Positions 8,810 through 16,999 of a DNA stretch of 33,720 bases are shown here, piece after piece. Positions within the stretch are counted from its first letter, which is position 1, and every line of letters starts with the position of its first letter. Made by a program: the position numbers and the translations under genes. Below the pieces are notes generated by a model. That model had not been told where the DNA came from. It did not search any database and was given only the letters and a program-made list of their open reading frames with translations. Where the stretch lies: positions 1-33,720 of the forward strand of contig CAZPZZ010000033.1 in assembly GCA_964591245.1 (NCBI GenBank), read 5' to 3'. Source of the DNA: CAZPZZ01 sp964591245 (GTDB lineage: Bacteria > Acidobacteriota > Vicinamibacteria > Vicinamibacterales > UBA8438).

Positions 8810-9823
8810 TCAACGAGTTCCTGCCTCAGCCTCATGGGCTTCATAGGCCCGAACGATTCGTCGTACGAGCGGGTGGCGGACGACATCTCGGTCGTCGAAA
8901 CGGGTGAATGAAATTCCCTCGATGTGCTCCACAATGCTAAGCACCTCGACAAGACCCGATGTCCGCCCGACCGGAAGATCCGTCTGCGTGACATCACCGG
9001 TAATGACTGCTTTCGAGCCAAACCCAAGACGTGTGAGGAACATCTTCATCTGTTCCGACGTCGTGTTCTGCGCTTCGTCCAGAATCACAAACGCGTCATT
9101 CAGGGTACGACCTCGCATGAACGCCAAGGGCGCGATCTCAATCGTGCCACGCTCAAGCAATCGATCGACTCGCTCGAAGTCCAGCATGTCGTAGAGGGCA
9201 TCATAGAGCGGACGCAGATACGGGTTGACCTTCTCCTGCATATCGCCAGGCAAGAAACCGAGACGCTCCCCCGCTTCGACCGCTGGACGAGCAAGAATGA
9301 TGCGAGTGACTTTCTTCGCAGTGAGGCACGCCACGGCCTGCGCCATCGCAAGATAGGTCTTCCCCGTTCCCGCTGGCCCGATGCCGAACACGATATCGTG
9401 TCGGTCGATCGCCTCAAGATACTGACGCTGATGCACACTCTTCGGCGTAACGTGACGTTTGTGTGAGGCCTTGACCGTCCCACTCACGAAATAGTCGCGC
9501 AAGCGGACGTCTCGATCCTGAAGCACGAGCTGCGCGGCCTGACGAACGTCTTCTTCCGACGGATGGAAACCCGCAGCGACCAACCCAACGAGCTCGTGAA
9601 CGACATGCTCCAGCGCAGCAACGGCCTGCGGCTCACCCTCTGCAAGTAAGAAGTTTTTGTCGGTTTGAATACGGACGGCCAGTTGTTCCTCGAACGTCCT
9701 GAGGTTGGCATCATGGGCACCGAACAGTAACTCGATGCCATCATCAGGAACAGCAATCCTGACGGCACTCGCCGTCCCGCTTTCACCAGTTTGCTCTGCC
9801 ACGTTTGAGGTTGATCGTGACAC
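8810..9823 (-). CDS. phoH: PhoH-like ATPase (YbeZ/PhoL family)
   Basis: This is a PhoH/YbeZ-type P-loop NTPase, a cytoplasmic partner of YbeY in RNA metabolism. It has an N-terminal KH-like region (RIAVPDDGIELLFGAHD), Walker A GPAGTGKT (residues 149-156), an ILARPAVEAGERLGFLPG segment, Walker B AFVILDEAQNT and the sensor GDVTQTDLP. I place the start at GTG 9823 (337 aa), because the upstream extension to a TTG at 9919 encodes a low-complexity sequence not expected in the family. Neither start has a convincing Shine-Dalgarno sequence, so the start is the uncertain part. It follows aspS on the same strand. Confidence 0.93.
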   Translation of the reverse strand: MSRSTSNVAEQTGESGTASAVRIAVPDDGIELLFGAHDANLRTFEEQLAVRIQTDKNFLLAEGEPQAVAALEHVVHELVGLVAAGFHPSEEDVRQAAQLVLQDRDVRLRDYFVSGTVKASHKRHVTPKSVHQRQYLEAIDRHDIVFGIGPAGTGKTYLAMAQAVACLTAKKVTRIILARPAVEAGERLGFLPGDMQEKVNPYLRPLYDALYDMLDFERVDRLLERGTIEIAPLAFMRGRTLNDAFVILDEAQNTTSEQMKMFLTRLGFGSKAVITGDVTQTDLPVGRTSGLVEVLSIVEHIEGISFTRFDDRDVVRHPLVRRIVRAYEAHEAEAGTR

Positions 9824-9925
9824 TAACTTGTCCGCTGCACAAGGCCGGGTGGTCAGAGTCCGCCCTTCAGGAGGGGGAAAGGTCCACCGCGGGCCCCTCA
9901 CGCGGTTGCCGCCTCGCAAATAAAC

Positions 9926-11692
9926 TTACGAACTCGGTCTCAGATGGAGTTCGCGTAATTGATGCGGACTTACGGTCGACGGAGCGCCGGTCATCGGATC
10001 CACAGCGGCGGCCGTCTTGGGGAACGCCATCACGTCACGAATCGAGGCTTCCCCTGCGAGGAGGGCTACGATCCGGTCGACCCCAAGGGCAATCCCTCCA
10101 TGCGGGGGCGTTCCATACTGCAGCGCATCCAAGAAAAACCCGAATCGCGTGCGCGCCTCCTCGTCACTAATCTTCAAGAGTTGGAATACCCGTTGCTGCA
10201 ACGCCGGCTCGTGGATTCGTACACTCCCACCGCCAATTTCACTCCCGTTGAGCACCAGATCGTAGGCCTTCGCGCGTATCTCACCGAGGTCCGCCCCATC
10301 GTCCAACCGAGCGCGATCTTCATCACGGGGCGCCGTGAACGGATGATGCATGGCCATATGCCGACCTTCCGTCTGACTCCATTCGAACATCGGAAAGTCG
10401 ACAATCCAGGCAAGGGCACGCCGCGACTCGTCTACAAGTCCTTCACGTCGCGCCAGTCGTAGCCGTAACTGCCCTAGAAGCCCCGACGCTTCGGTCGAGG
10501 TCCCTGCGGCCACTAGCACCAGATCGCTGCCGCCAGCGCCTACCTCGTCAAGTAACCGACCGAGCGTCTCAGCGCCTGCTGCTTTAAGAATTGAACTCTG
10601 AACCTCCCCCTCTGGACCACGGCGAGCCCAGACGAGTCCCTGCGCCCCGAGCTCTATCGCTTCATCGACAAGCTTGTCCACCTGGCTACGTGAATAACTT
10701 CCCGCTCCTGGCACCACGAGGGCACGCACAACCCCGCCACCGGCCACGGTGTCTCGAAATACCCGAAATCCGGCGTCGGCAAAAACGGAGGAGACATCGG
10801 TAATCTCCAGGGCAATGCGTAGGTCTGGCTTGTCCGACCCGTATTTCGCAATCGCTTCTGCGTAGGGAATCCTCGGAAACGGTACGGTGATCGACTCCCC
10901 GTTTGCCTCGAACACGGCCTCCATCAGACTTTCGATGATCCGGAAAATAATGTCCGGAGTCGCAAACGAGAGCTCGATATCGATCTGGGTGAATTCAGGT
11001 TGTCGGTCTGCTCGTAGATCCTCGTCGCGGAAACACCGCGCAATCTGGAAATACCGGTCCATCCCAGAGATCATCAAAATCTGCTTGAAAATCTGCGGAG
11101 ATTGCGGGAGTGCAAAGAACTCGCCGGGGTGCACGCGACTCGGCACCAAATAGTCCCGTGCTCCCTCCGGGGTCGATTTCGCGAGCACGGGAGTCTCAAT
11201 ATCCAGGAACCCCTGAGCATCCAGCGATCGCCGTACGGCCATGAGCACGCGGTGTCGCAGCTGTAGATTGCGCTGCATCCGCTCGCGGCGAAGGTCCAGG
11301 TACCGGTATTTCAGCCTGAGATCTTCTGAGACAGGTGTCTCGTCCGCGATCTGAAATGGAGGACGACGTGCCTCACTCAGCACGGTCATCTGCTCAACCC
11401 GAATCTCAACTTCTCCGGTTTCAATCTTTGGATTGAGCGTCTCATCGGAACGCCGCTCGACAGGTCCGCTCACCGAGATAACAAACTCGGGCCGAATCTG
11501 TTTCGCGAGAGCGAGCATTGCCTCGTCATCGCGCGCGACGATCTGCGTCACACCGTAGCGATCGCGAATATCAATGAATATGAGCGAACCCAGATCACGA
11601 ACCCGATGAACCCACCCCATCAAGATGGCGCGTTCGCCCATGTCACTTGGGCGCAGCGCCCCACACGTGTGCGTACGTTCTTGTTCCAACAC
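9926..11692 (-). CDS. aspS: Aspartyl-tRNA synthetase
   Basis: The 588-aa class IIb synthetase charges tRNA-Asp. Domains: N-terminal OB anticodon-binding fold (about 1-110), class II catalytic core with motif 2 FRDEDLRADRQPEFTQID, an inserted bacterial GAD domain (about 290-410), and motif 3 (GIALGVDRIVALLAG). The anticodon loop reads GWVHRVRDLGSLIF. Leu follows RD as in discriminating E. coli AspRS, whereas Pseudomonas-type non-discriminating enzymes have His there, so charging of tRNA-Asn is less likely (inference from one site). The start is GTG at 11692, only 3 nt after the hisS stop, so coupling with hisS is likely. Confidence 0.97.
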   Translation of the reverse strand: MLEQERTHTCGALRPSDMGERAILMGWVHRVRDLGSLIFIDIRDRYGVTQIVARDDEAMLALAKQIRPEFVISVSGPVERRSDETLNPKIETGEVEIRVEQMTVLSEARRPPFQIADETPVSEDLRLKYRYLDLRRERMQRNLQLRHRVLMAVRRSLDAQGFLDIETPVLAKSTPEGARDYLVPSRVHPGEFFALPQSPQIFKQILMISGMDRYFQIARCFRDEDLRADRQPEFTQIDIELSFATPDIIFRIIESLMEAVFEANGESITVPFPRIPYAEAIAKYGSDKPDLRIALEITDVSSVFADAGFRVFRDTVAGGGVVRALVVPGAGSYSRSQVDKLVDEAIELGAQGLVWARRGPEGEVQSSILKAAGAETLGRLLDEVGAGGSDLVLVAAGTSTEASGLLGQLRLRLARREGLVDESRRALAWIVDFPMFEWSQTEGRHMAMHHPFTAPRDEDRARLDDGADLGEIRAKAYDLVLNGSEIGGGSVRIHEPALQQRVFQLLKISDEEARTRFGFFLDALQYGTPPHGGIALGVDRIVALLAGEASIRDVMAFPKTAAAVDPMTGAPSTVSPHQLRELHLRPSS

Positions 11693-11695
11693 TGA

Positions 11696-12943
11696 TTAGT
11701 CCATTCGGGCAAGCAGCTCTGCCACGGCATCACGCGGGACAGTCTGCTGGTGCCCTGTCTCCATCTCTTTCACGGTCACATGGCGCTGGGCGATCTCGTC
11801 TTCGCCTACGATGAGCATCCGCCGCACGCCGCTCCTATTGGCCCGCTTCATCTGCGACTTCGACGATCGCCGACCATAGTCAATCAACGTCCGCACACCA
11901 GCTTTCCGCAACTCACTCGCCAGTACGCGAGCCTCTGGCCAGCATGCCTCACTCAGGGCCACCACGAACGCATCCGCCGATCGGCTGTCATTCTTGTCTT
12001 CGCCCAGCGCCAACACAAGGCGCTCGAGGCCCGCCGCGAATCCGATCCCCGGGCGATCCGGTCCGCCAAGTTGTTTGACGAGATGGTCATAGCGCCCCCC
12101 CCCGAGTAGGGCATTCTGCGCTCCCAACCCGGACGAGAGGATCTCGAAAGTCGTACGGGTGTAATAGTCCAACCCGCGCACTAGTCGGTGCGAGACACGG
12201 TACTCCAAGCCGTACGCATCCAGATCTCGCCGTAACTCCTCGAAATGCTCACGACACCCGCCGCACAAGTAATCCAAGGAATGAGGCAGACTGTCGATGA
12301 GGGCCTGATCGGTCGGCACTTTACAGTCGAAGATCCGTAGGGGATTACTACTCGCGCGACGCTGACAGTCCCCGCACAACTCCGGCACGCGCTCACCCAA
12401 CGCCTCAAGCAAGGCTGCGCTAAACGCCGGCCGGCAGGCTTCGCATCCGACAGAATTAATGACAAGTTCTGGGGCATCAATCCCGAGCTCGGCCACGAAG
12501 GTCGACGCCATCTCGATGACTTCTCCGTCGATGGCGGGATCGGTTATCCCGAAAACTTCAACATCCAATTGGTGAAACTGCCTATACCTACCTTTTTGCG
12601 GTCGTTCGTACCGGAACATCGGGCCGAGGTTGTAGAGCTTCGCAAACGGAAGATCCTGCTCAAGGCTATGTTGCACGAAGGCACGCGCCATGCTCGGCGT
12701 CGCCTCGGGCCGTAGCGTCACCCGCTCACCGCCCTTGTCGCTGAAGGCGTACATCTCCTTCTGCACAATGTCGGTCGTCTCACCCGTCCCCTTTGCGAAG
12801 AGCTCCTCACGTTCGATGACTGGTGTCCGCAGCTCGACATACCCGTAACGAGCACAGACTTCCGCGGCTACGCGTTCCACGCGCTGCCAGCGTCCCACTT
12901 CCTCGGGCAAAATATCCCGTGTTCCCCGGATGGCAGAAATCAC
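11696..12943 (-). CDS. hisS: Histidyl-tRNA synthetase
   Basis: Class II HisRS. Motifs include AIRGTRDILPEE at the N-terminus, TLRPEATPSMAR, the motif 2 region FRYERPQKGRYRQFHQLDVE, the histidine-specific GLDYYTRTTFEI and a C-terminal anticodon-binding domain. An insertion carries four Cys (CEAC near residue 170, CGDC near 190, then CGGC near 225), a possible metal site seen in some bacterial HisRS. The frame opens at 13033, but the first 30 residues are outside the family pattern. GTG at 12943 is preceded by GAGGA and AGGAGG at suitable spacing and gives the normal length (415 aa). It follows the gamma-CA gene and precedes aspS by 3 nt. Confidence 0.95.
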   Translation of the reverse strand: MISAIRGTRDILPEEVGRWQRVERVAAEVCARYGYVELRTPVIEREELFAKGTGETTDIVQKEMYAFSDKGGERVTLRPEATPSMARAFVQHSLEQDLPFAKLYNLGPMFRYERPQKGRYRQFHQLDVEVFGITDPAIDGEVIEMASTFVAELGIDAPELVINSVGCEACRPAFSAALLEALGERVPELCGDCQRRASSNPLRIFDCKVPTDQALIDSLPHSLDYLCGGCREHFEELRRDLDAYGLEYRVSHRLVRGLDYYTRTTFEILSSGLGAQNALLGGGRYDHLVKQLGGPDRPGIGFAAGLERLVLALGEDKNDSRSADAFVVALSEACWPEARVLASELRKAGVRTLIDYGRRSSKSQMKRANRSGVRRMLIVGEDEIAQRHVTVKEMETGHQQTVPRDAVAELLARMD

Positions 12944-12947
12944 CAGT

Positions 12948-12963
12948 TCCTCATTGCCTCCTG
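12948..12963 (-). promoter_or_regulatory. Shine-Dalgarno sites deciding the hisS start
   Basis: On the minus strand, AGGAGG and then GAGGA lie just upstream of GTG 12943, about 14 and 5 nt before it. The upstream in-frame candidates (13033 and the ATG at 12991) have no comparable site. This favours the shorter HisRS. Confidence 0.6.
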
Positions 12964-13065
12964 TGCGAATGCTCTCTTGTCCCGGCGCCATTTTCCGCGC
13001 ATCGGCTGGTAATCGCCGCCAGGACACTCCCACGGTCGAGGCAGCAGATGCAATGACGTGCGGGT

Positions 13066-13581
13066 TCAGACGCCAGGCATCTGAAAATCACGCTTGTATT
13101 CGACGTAATTCGCGGCATACCGACGGATGGATACCCGCTGCTCATCCGTCGTCTGCCGCCGCACCCGCCCAGGGTTACCCATGACCAATGAGCCAGGTGG
13201 TATCGAAGTCCCCTCGACGATCAACGTCCCCGCCGCGATGATCGACCCCGTCCCGATCACAGCACCGTTCAATACGATGGCCCCCATCCCGATGAGGCAC
13301 TGATCCTCTATAGCGCACCCGTGAAGGATCGCCCCATGTCCGACGGTGACCTCGTCTCCGAGCAACGTTGAGTGCAGATTACGCATCCCATGAATGACGG
13401 TGCCGTCCTGGATATTCGTGCGGGCCCCGACTCGGATCCAATGCACGTCTCCCCTGAGCACACAGTTCATCCACACACTGCTGTCCTCGCCGACGCTGAC
13501 GTCGCCAATCACTTGTGCGCTCTCGTCTACGAACGCCGAGGAAGCCACTTGAGGGAAACGATCCCGGTGGGGCCGAAGCAT
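13066..13581 (-). CDS. Gamma-class carbonic anhydrase-like protein (left-handed beta-helix)
   Basis: The 171-aa protein is a hexapeptide-repeat left-handed beta-helix of the gamma-carbonic anhydrase/PaaY/YrdA group. Repeats run from about residue 18 to 150 (AQVIGDVSVGEDSSVWMNCVLRGD, given here only in part as SVWMNCVLRGD). The trimer-interface zinc histidines appear as IHGM (about 64) and the pair in VGHGAILHG (about 80-85). Family members reversibly hydrate CO2, but many YrdA/PaaY proteins have weak or different activity, so the substrate is uncertain. It heads the minus-strand block before hisS and is divergent from moaA. A perfect TATAAT lies 8 nt before its ATG. Confidence 0.9.
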   Translation of the reverse strand: MLRPHRDRFPQVASSAFVDESAQVIGDVSVGEDSSVWMNCVLRGDVHWIRVGARTNIQDGTVIHGMRNLHSTLLGDEVTVGHGAILHGCAIEDQCLIGMGAIVLNGAVIGTGSIIAAGTLIVEGTSIPPGSLVMGNPGRVRRQTTDEQRVSIRRYAANYVEYKRDFQMPGV

Positions 13582-13589
13582 CTCAGCAA

Positions 13590-13595
13590 ATTATA
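13590..13595 (-). promoter_or_regulatory. -10 box (TATAAT) for the gamma-CA gene and the downstream synthetase block
   Basis: On the minus strand a consensus TATAAT ends 8 nt before the ATG at 13581, so the expected transcription start falls at or within a base or two of the start codon. No consensus -35 is visible. The layout predicts a leaderless or near-leaderless message. Confidence 0.55.
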
Positions 13596-13640
13596 CGCCG
13601 AACCCGACATCCCACCCCACGACGAGACCCCTTGGAGTGA

Positions 13641-13646
13641 CATAAT
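13641..13646 (+). promoter_or_regulatory. -10 box (extended, CATAAT) for moaA
   Basis: CATAAT, preceded by TGA (an extended -10 TGn), ends 6 nt before the moaA ATG at 13653. It lies 45 nt from the divergent TATAAT of the gamma-CA gene, so this 71-nt gap holds two back-to-back promoters. AGGTGG follows immediately and could instead serve as a Shine-Dalgarno for the GTG codon at 13659. Confidence 0.45.
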
Positions 13647-13652
13647 AGGTGG

Positions 13653-14675
13653 ATGGTGGTGACAGATCGCCGAGGCCGTGGCTTAGCCAACCTCCGGCTC
13701 TCCGTAACGGACCGGTGCAATCTGCGCTGTCAATATTGCATGCCCGAAGCCGAGTACATCTGGCTGCCTCGAGCTGACATCCTCACCTTCGAAGAAATTG
13801 AAACACTCGTCGACATCTTCACGGAACTCGGCACCAACAAGGTTCGGCTCACCGGCGGGGAACCGCTGCTCAGGAAGAACCTTCCAGATCTGATTGCGGG
13901 CCTCGCGCGCAAGTCTGCCCTCGACGACCTGGCACTCACGACCAACGGGATCCTCCTTTCCGATCAGGCCCAGGCGCTCCATTCCGCGGGACTCCCCAGA
14001 CTGACAGTCAGTCTCGACACCCTGCAGCCAGAACGGTTCAAGACGCTGACCCGTTTCGACAACCTGGGAGCGGTGCGACGCGGACTTGAACGCGCAGTCG
14101 AGGTCGGATTTAGTAGTCTCAAGATCGACACCGTCGTCATACGCAGTGTGAATGACGATGAATTGATGACGTTGCTCGACTACGGTCGCGAGCTCGGTGC
14201 CGAAGTCCGCTTCATTGAGTACATGGACGTGGGTGGCGCGACGAGCTGGTCGATCAAGGACGTCGTGTCGCGGGAGGAAATCCTCCAACGTGTAGCCCGG
14301 CACTATGGTCCCGTTGTCCCGGTCGACGAGATCACCACCGCACCAGCCGACCGATTCACCCTACCCGACGGCACCGTATTCGGCATTATTTCGTCGACGA
14401 CCGCGCCATTCTGTCGAACATGCGATAGAAGTCGACTCACAGCAGACGGTCTATGGTACCGCTGCCTCTACGCACACCAAGGGACGGATCTGCGGAAACC
14501 GCTCCGTTCAGGCGTGGGCACCGACGGGCTACGCGAACTCATACGTACCACCTGGGAGTCGCGTGACGACCAGGGCGCCGAGGATCGACTCGCGGCAACC
14601 GACCGCTCTGTCCTCATTCCTGTTGAGACCCTACAAGAAAAACCACACCTCGAAATGCATACCCGCGGCGGCTGA
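13653..14675 (+). CDS. moaA: GTP 3',8-cyclase MoaA (molybdenum cofactor biosynthesis)
   Basis: MoaA is the radical SAM enzyme that rearranges GTP to 3',8-cyclo-GTP, the first step to cyclic pyranopterin monophosphate and molybdopterin. The 340-aa protein has the SAM cluster motif CNLRCQYC (Cys22, 26, 29), LTGGEP (67-72), and the C-terminal substrate cluster Cys254, Cys257 and Cys271 (FCRTCDRSRL...CLY). It ends in the conserved Gly-Gly tail needed for activity. No moaC, moaE or moeA is adjacent. The molybdoenzyme MsrP encoded further along is a potential user. Starts at ATG 13653, GTG 13656 or GTG 13659 are all possible and differ by at most two residues. Confidence 0.97.
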   Translation: MVVTDRRGRGLANLRLSVTDRCNLRCQYCMPEAEYIWLPRADILTFEEIETLVDIFTELGTNKVRLTGGEPLLRKNLPDLIAGLARKSALDDLALTTNGILLSDQAQALHSAGLPRLTVSLDTLQPERFKTLTRFDNLGAVRRGLERAVEVGFSSLKIDTVVIRSVNDDELMTLLDYGRELGAEVRFIEYMDVGGATSWSIKDVVSREEILQRVARHYGPVVPVDEITTAPADRFTLPDGTVFGIISSTTAPFCRTCDRSRLTADGLWYRCLYAHQGTDLRKPLRSGVGTDGLRELIRTTWESRDDQGAEDRLAATDRSVLIPVETLQEKPHLEMHTRGG

Positions 14676-14827
14676 TGTCCGAACACACAAACTATGCGGC
14701 TCAACAGTTCTGACAGACCCTCAGTAGTCTTTTCGCTACGCCCAGATCCATGTCCCGTTCGGAACACGTCACGATCGAAGAAGATGTTCTACGCTAGGAC
14801 GGCCGCACTGAGTGTCCTGATGACGAT

Positions 14828-16942
14828 ATGGAATCCTCTGGCTCCTCGACGAACACGCTGACCGCGCTACTGCACCCCAACACCGTGGCAATCATCGGTG
14901 CGTCCGACAACCCCGCCCGCATCGGTGGGCGCCCGCTCCACTACATGCGAGAGGCGGGCTTTTCTGGCTCCATCTACCCCGTGAACCCGAACCGGCGGTC
15001 GGTACAAGGTATCGCGGCCTATGCTCGCATCGAGGACGTGCCGGAAACCATCGACTCTGCCATTGTCGCTGTCCCCGCCGCAGCTGTCGAAGACACAGTG
15101 GAAGCGTGTGCGGCTACCGGCGTCAAATGCGCCATCGTCTTCAGCGCTGGCTTCGCTGAAATGGGCCCCGAAGGTCGACACCAGCAGGAACGGCTGGCTG
15201 CAATTCCGGGCCGGACCGGTATGCGGATTCTCGGACCCAACTGTCTCGGTGCCTACACCTCGGCAACCGGGTTCTTCGCTACCTTCACGTCCACGTTCGA
15301 AGCTGGGCGACCCGCACCAGGACGCATTGGCCTCGTGAGCCAAAGCGGTGCCTACGGAAGCCATCTGTCGCTGGTCGCCACAATGCGCGGTCTGGGAATT
15401 CGGTACTGGGTCACAACAGGCAACGAATGCGATGTTGACGTAGCGGAGACGATCGGATGGCTAGCACAGCAACCAGATGTGGCTGTCATCGTCGCCTCGG
15501 CCGAAGGTGTTCGGGACGGCCACCGCCTCCGGGCCTCGCTGGAACAAGCCCGGGCACAGAAGAAGCCCGTCATCTTTCAGAAGATGGGCCGCACCAAGAT
15601 AGGTGCTGAAGCCGCTCGCTCACATACGGCATCCCTGGCCGGTGAGGACGCTGTATTCGATGGGATCTTTCGGCAATACGGGGTACACCGGGCTCGTGAC
15701 ACCGAGGAGATGCTTGATATCGCATACGCGGCGACATTCGGAACGTTCCCCGCTAGCCGCCGCGTTGGCTTGATGAGTATTTCTGGCGGTGTGGGCGTTC
15801 AAATGGCCGACGAGGCCGTCGAACGCGGTCTCGAGGTCACGCCGATGAGCTCCGCCGCCCAAGCGCAGTTGAAGGCCTTGCTGCCCTATGCCTCTCCGCG
15901 CAACCCCGTTGACATTACCGCGCAGGCCTTCAACAAGCCAGAACTTGTCGGCACCAACCTCGAGGTCATGCTGAACGAGGGCATCTACGACGCCATTGTC
16001 GCCTTCTTCACCTTCGTCGCGGCTGCGAAGACAATGGTTGCCCCTATCAGCGAATCGCTTCGCGCTGCCAGGTCCCACCACCCACGCTGTCTACTCGTGC
16101 TGTCGATTGTGGGACCAACGGAAATCATTCGCACCTATGAAGAGGCGGGCTGTCCGGTATTCGAAGACCCGGCCCGGGCCGTCCGGGCGGTCGATGCGCT
16201 CTCGCGCTTCAGTGATGCGTTTGCCCGCGCCCCCGAAACCACCGTGCGGCCAGCGTCTCATCCAGTAATCCCCCCACCACCCATCGCCGAGCACACAGCC
16301 AAACGCATTCTGTCCGAAGCAGGGCTACCGATGGTCGAAGAACGCCTGTGCTCGACCCCGCGAGATGCCGGCGTCGCCGCCGGCAACCTGGGATTCCCTG
16401 TCGTCACGAAAGTCACCTCGCCAGATATCCCGCATAAGACTGAGGTTGGCGGCGTGGAAATCGGTCTCGAGTCGGTGGCCGCCGTAGAGAAAGCGGCCAT
16501 CACAGTGCTCAATCGCGCCCAACGGGCTCACCCGGATGCACGCCTGGACGGCGTACTCGTCTCACGCCAGGTGATTGGAGGGATAGAAACGATTTTCGGG
16601 ATACAGCAAGACCCGACATTTGGCCCGATTGTCATGTTCGGACTCGGCGGCATCTTCGTGGAAACGTTACAAGACGTCGCGATCCGCGCGGCGCCATTTG
16701 ACCAAGACGAAGCCCATCGCATGATACGAGAACTCCAAGGATTCCCTGTGCTTGCGGGCTCACGTGGCCGACCGGCCGGGGACCTCGAAGCCGTCGCGAC
16801 GGCGCTCGTTGCACTATCCCGCTTCGCCGCCGCCAACGCCGACAACATTGCGAGCGCCGAATTGAATCCCGTTGTGGTCCTTCCCAAAGGGCAAGGGGTC
16901 GTCGCTCTCGACGCGTTGCTCATCCCCACCACCACTAGCTAA
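14828..16942 (+). CDS. Acetate/acyl-CoA ligase (ADP-forming), fused alpha-beta subunits
   Basis: The 704-aa protein has the ACD layout: CoA-binding Rossmann domain (about 15-110, with AIIGASDNPARIGG), two succinyl-CoA-ligase-like domains (about 160-460) and a C-terminal ATP-grasp domain (about 480-700, FPVVTKVTSPDIPHKTEVGG). The active-site histidine that is phosphorylated in this family is His266 in RSHTASLAGED. Such enzymes convert an acyl-CoA, ADP and phosphate to acid, CoA and ATP, or run in reverse; acyl specificity cannot be read here. Some fused homologues are protein acetyltransferases with an extra GNAT domain, which is absent here. The gene is preceded by a 152-nt gap after moaA and ends at a strong terminator. 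Confidence 0.92.
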   Translation: MESSGSSTNTLTALLHPNTVAIIGASDNPARIGGRPLHYMREAGFSGSIYPVNPNRRSVQGIAAYARIEDVPETIDSAIVAVPAAAVEDTVEACAATGVKCAIVFSAGFAEMGPEGRHQQERLAAIPGRTGMRILGPNCLGAYTSATGFFATFTSTFEAGRPAPGRIGLVSQSGAYGSHLSLVATMRGLGIRYWVTTGNECDVDVAETIGWLAQQPDVAVIVASAEGVRDGHRLRASLEQARAQKKPVIFQKMGRTKIGAEAARSHTASLAGEDAVFDGIFRQYGVHRARDTEEMLDIAYAATFGTFPASRRVGLMSISGGVGVQMADEAVERGLEVTPMSSAAQAQLKALLPYASPRNPVDITAQAFNKPELVGTNLEVMLNEGIYDAIVAFFTFVAAAKTMVAPISESLRAARSHHPRCLLVLSIVGPTEIIRTYEEAGCPVFEDPARAVRAVDALSRFSDAFARAPETTVRPASHPVIPPPPIAEHTAKRILSEAGLPMVEERLCSTPRDAGVAAGNLGFPVVTKVTSPDIPHKTEVGGVEIGLESVAAVEKAAITVLNRAQRAHPDARLDGVLVSRQVIGGIETIFGIQQDPTFGPIVMFGLGGIFVETLQDVAIRAAPFDQDEAHRMIRELQGFPVLAGSRGRPAGDLEAVATALVALSRFAAANADNIASAELNPVVVLPKGQGVVALDALLIPTTTS

Positions 16943-16943
16943 A

Positions 16944-16985
16944 AAAAGGGCCGCGTGGCATCAGCCACGCGGCCCTTTCCTTTTC
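16944..16985. terminator. Bidirectional intrinsic terminator
   Basis: GGGCCGCGTGGC (16948-16959), loop ATCA, GCCACGCGGCCC (16964-16975) form a perfect 12-bp stem, extended by three A-T pairs. It is preceded by seven A and followed by a T-rich tract, so it can stop transcripts from both the acyl-CoA ligase gene (plus) and the converging radical SAM gene (minus). Confidence 0.95.
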
Positions 16986-16999
16986 TTCAGAGACTAAAC

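Noticed and set aside
9824..9919. N-terminal extension of PhoH to a TTG codon
   Set aside because: The 32 extra residues are not family-like and would need a rare TTG start without a Shine-Dalgarno site.
11696..11941. Possible second function for the C-terminal HisRS region (HisZ-like)
   Set aside because: The protein keeps all HisRS motifs and the anticodon-binding domain, so a HisZ paralogue is unlikely.
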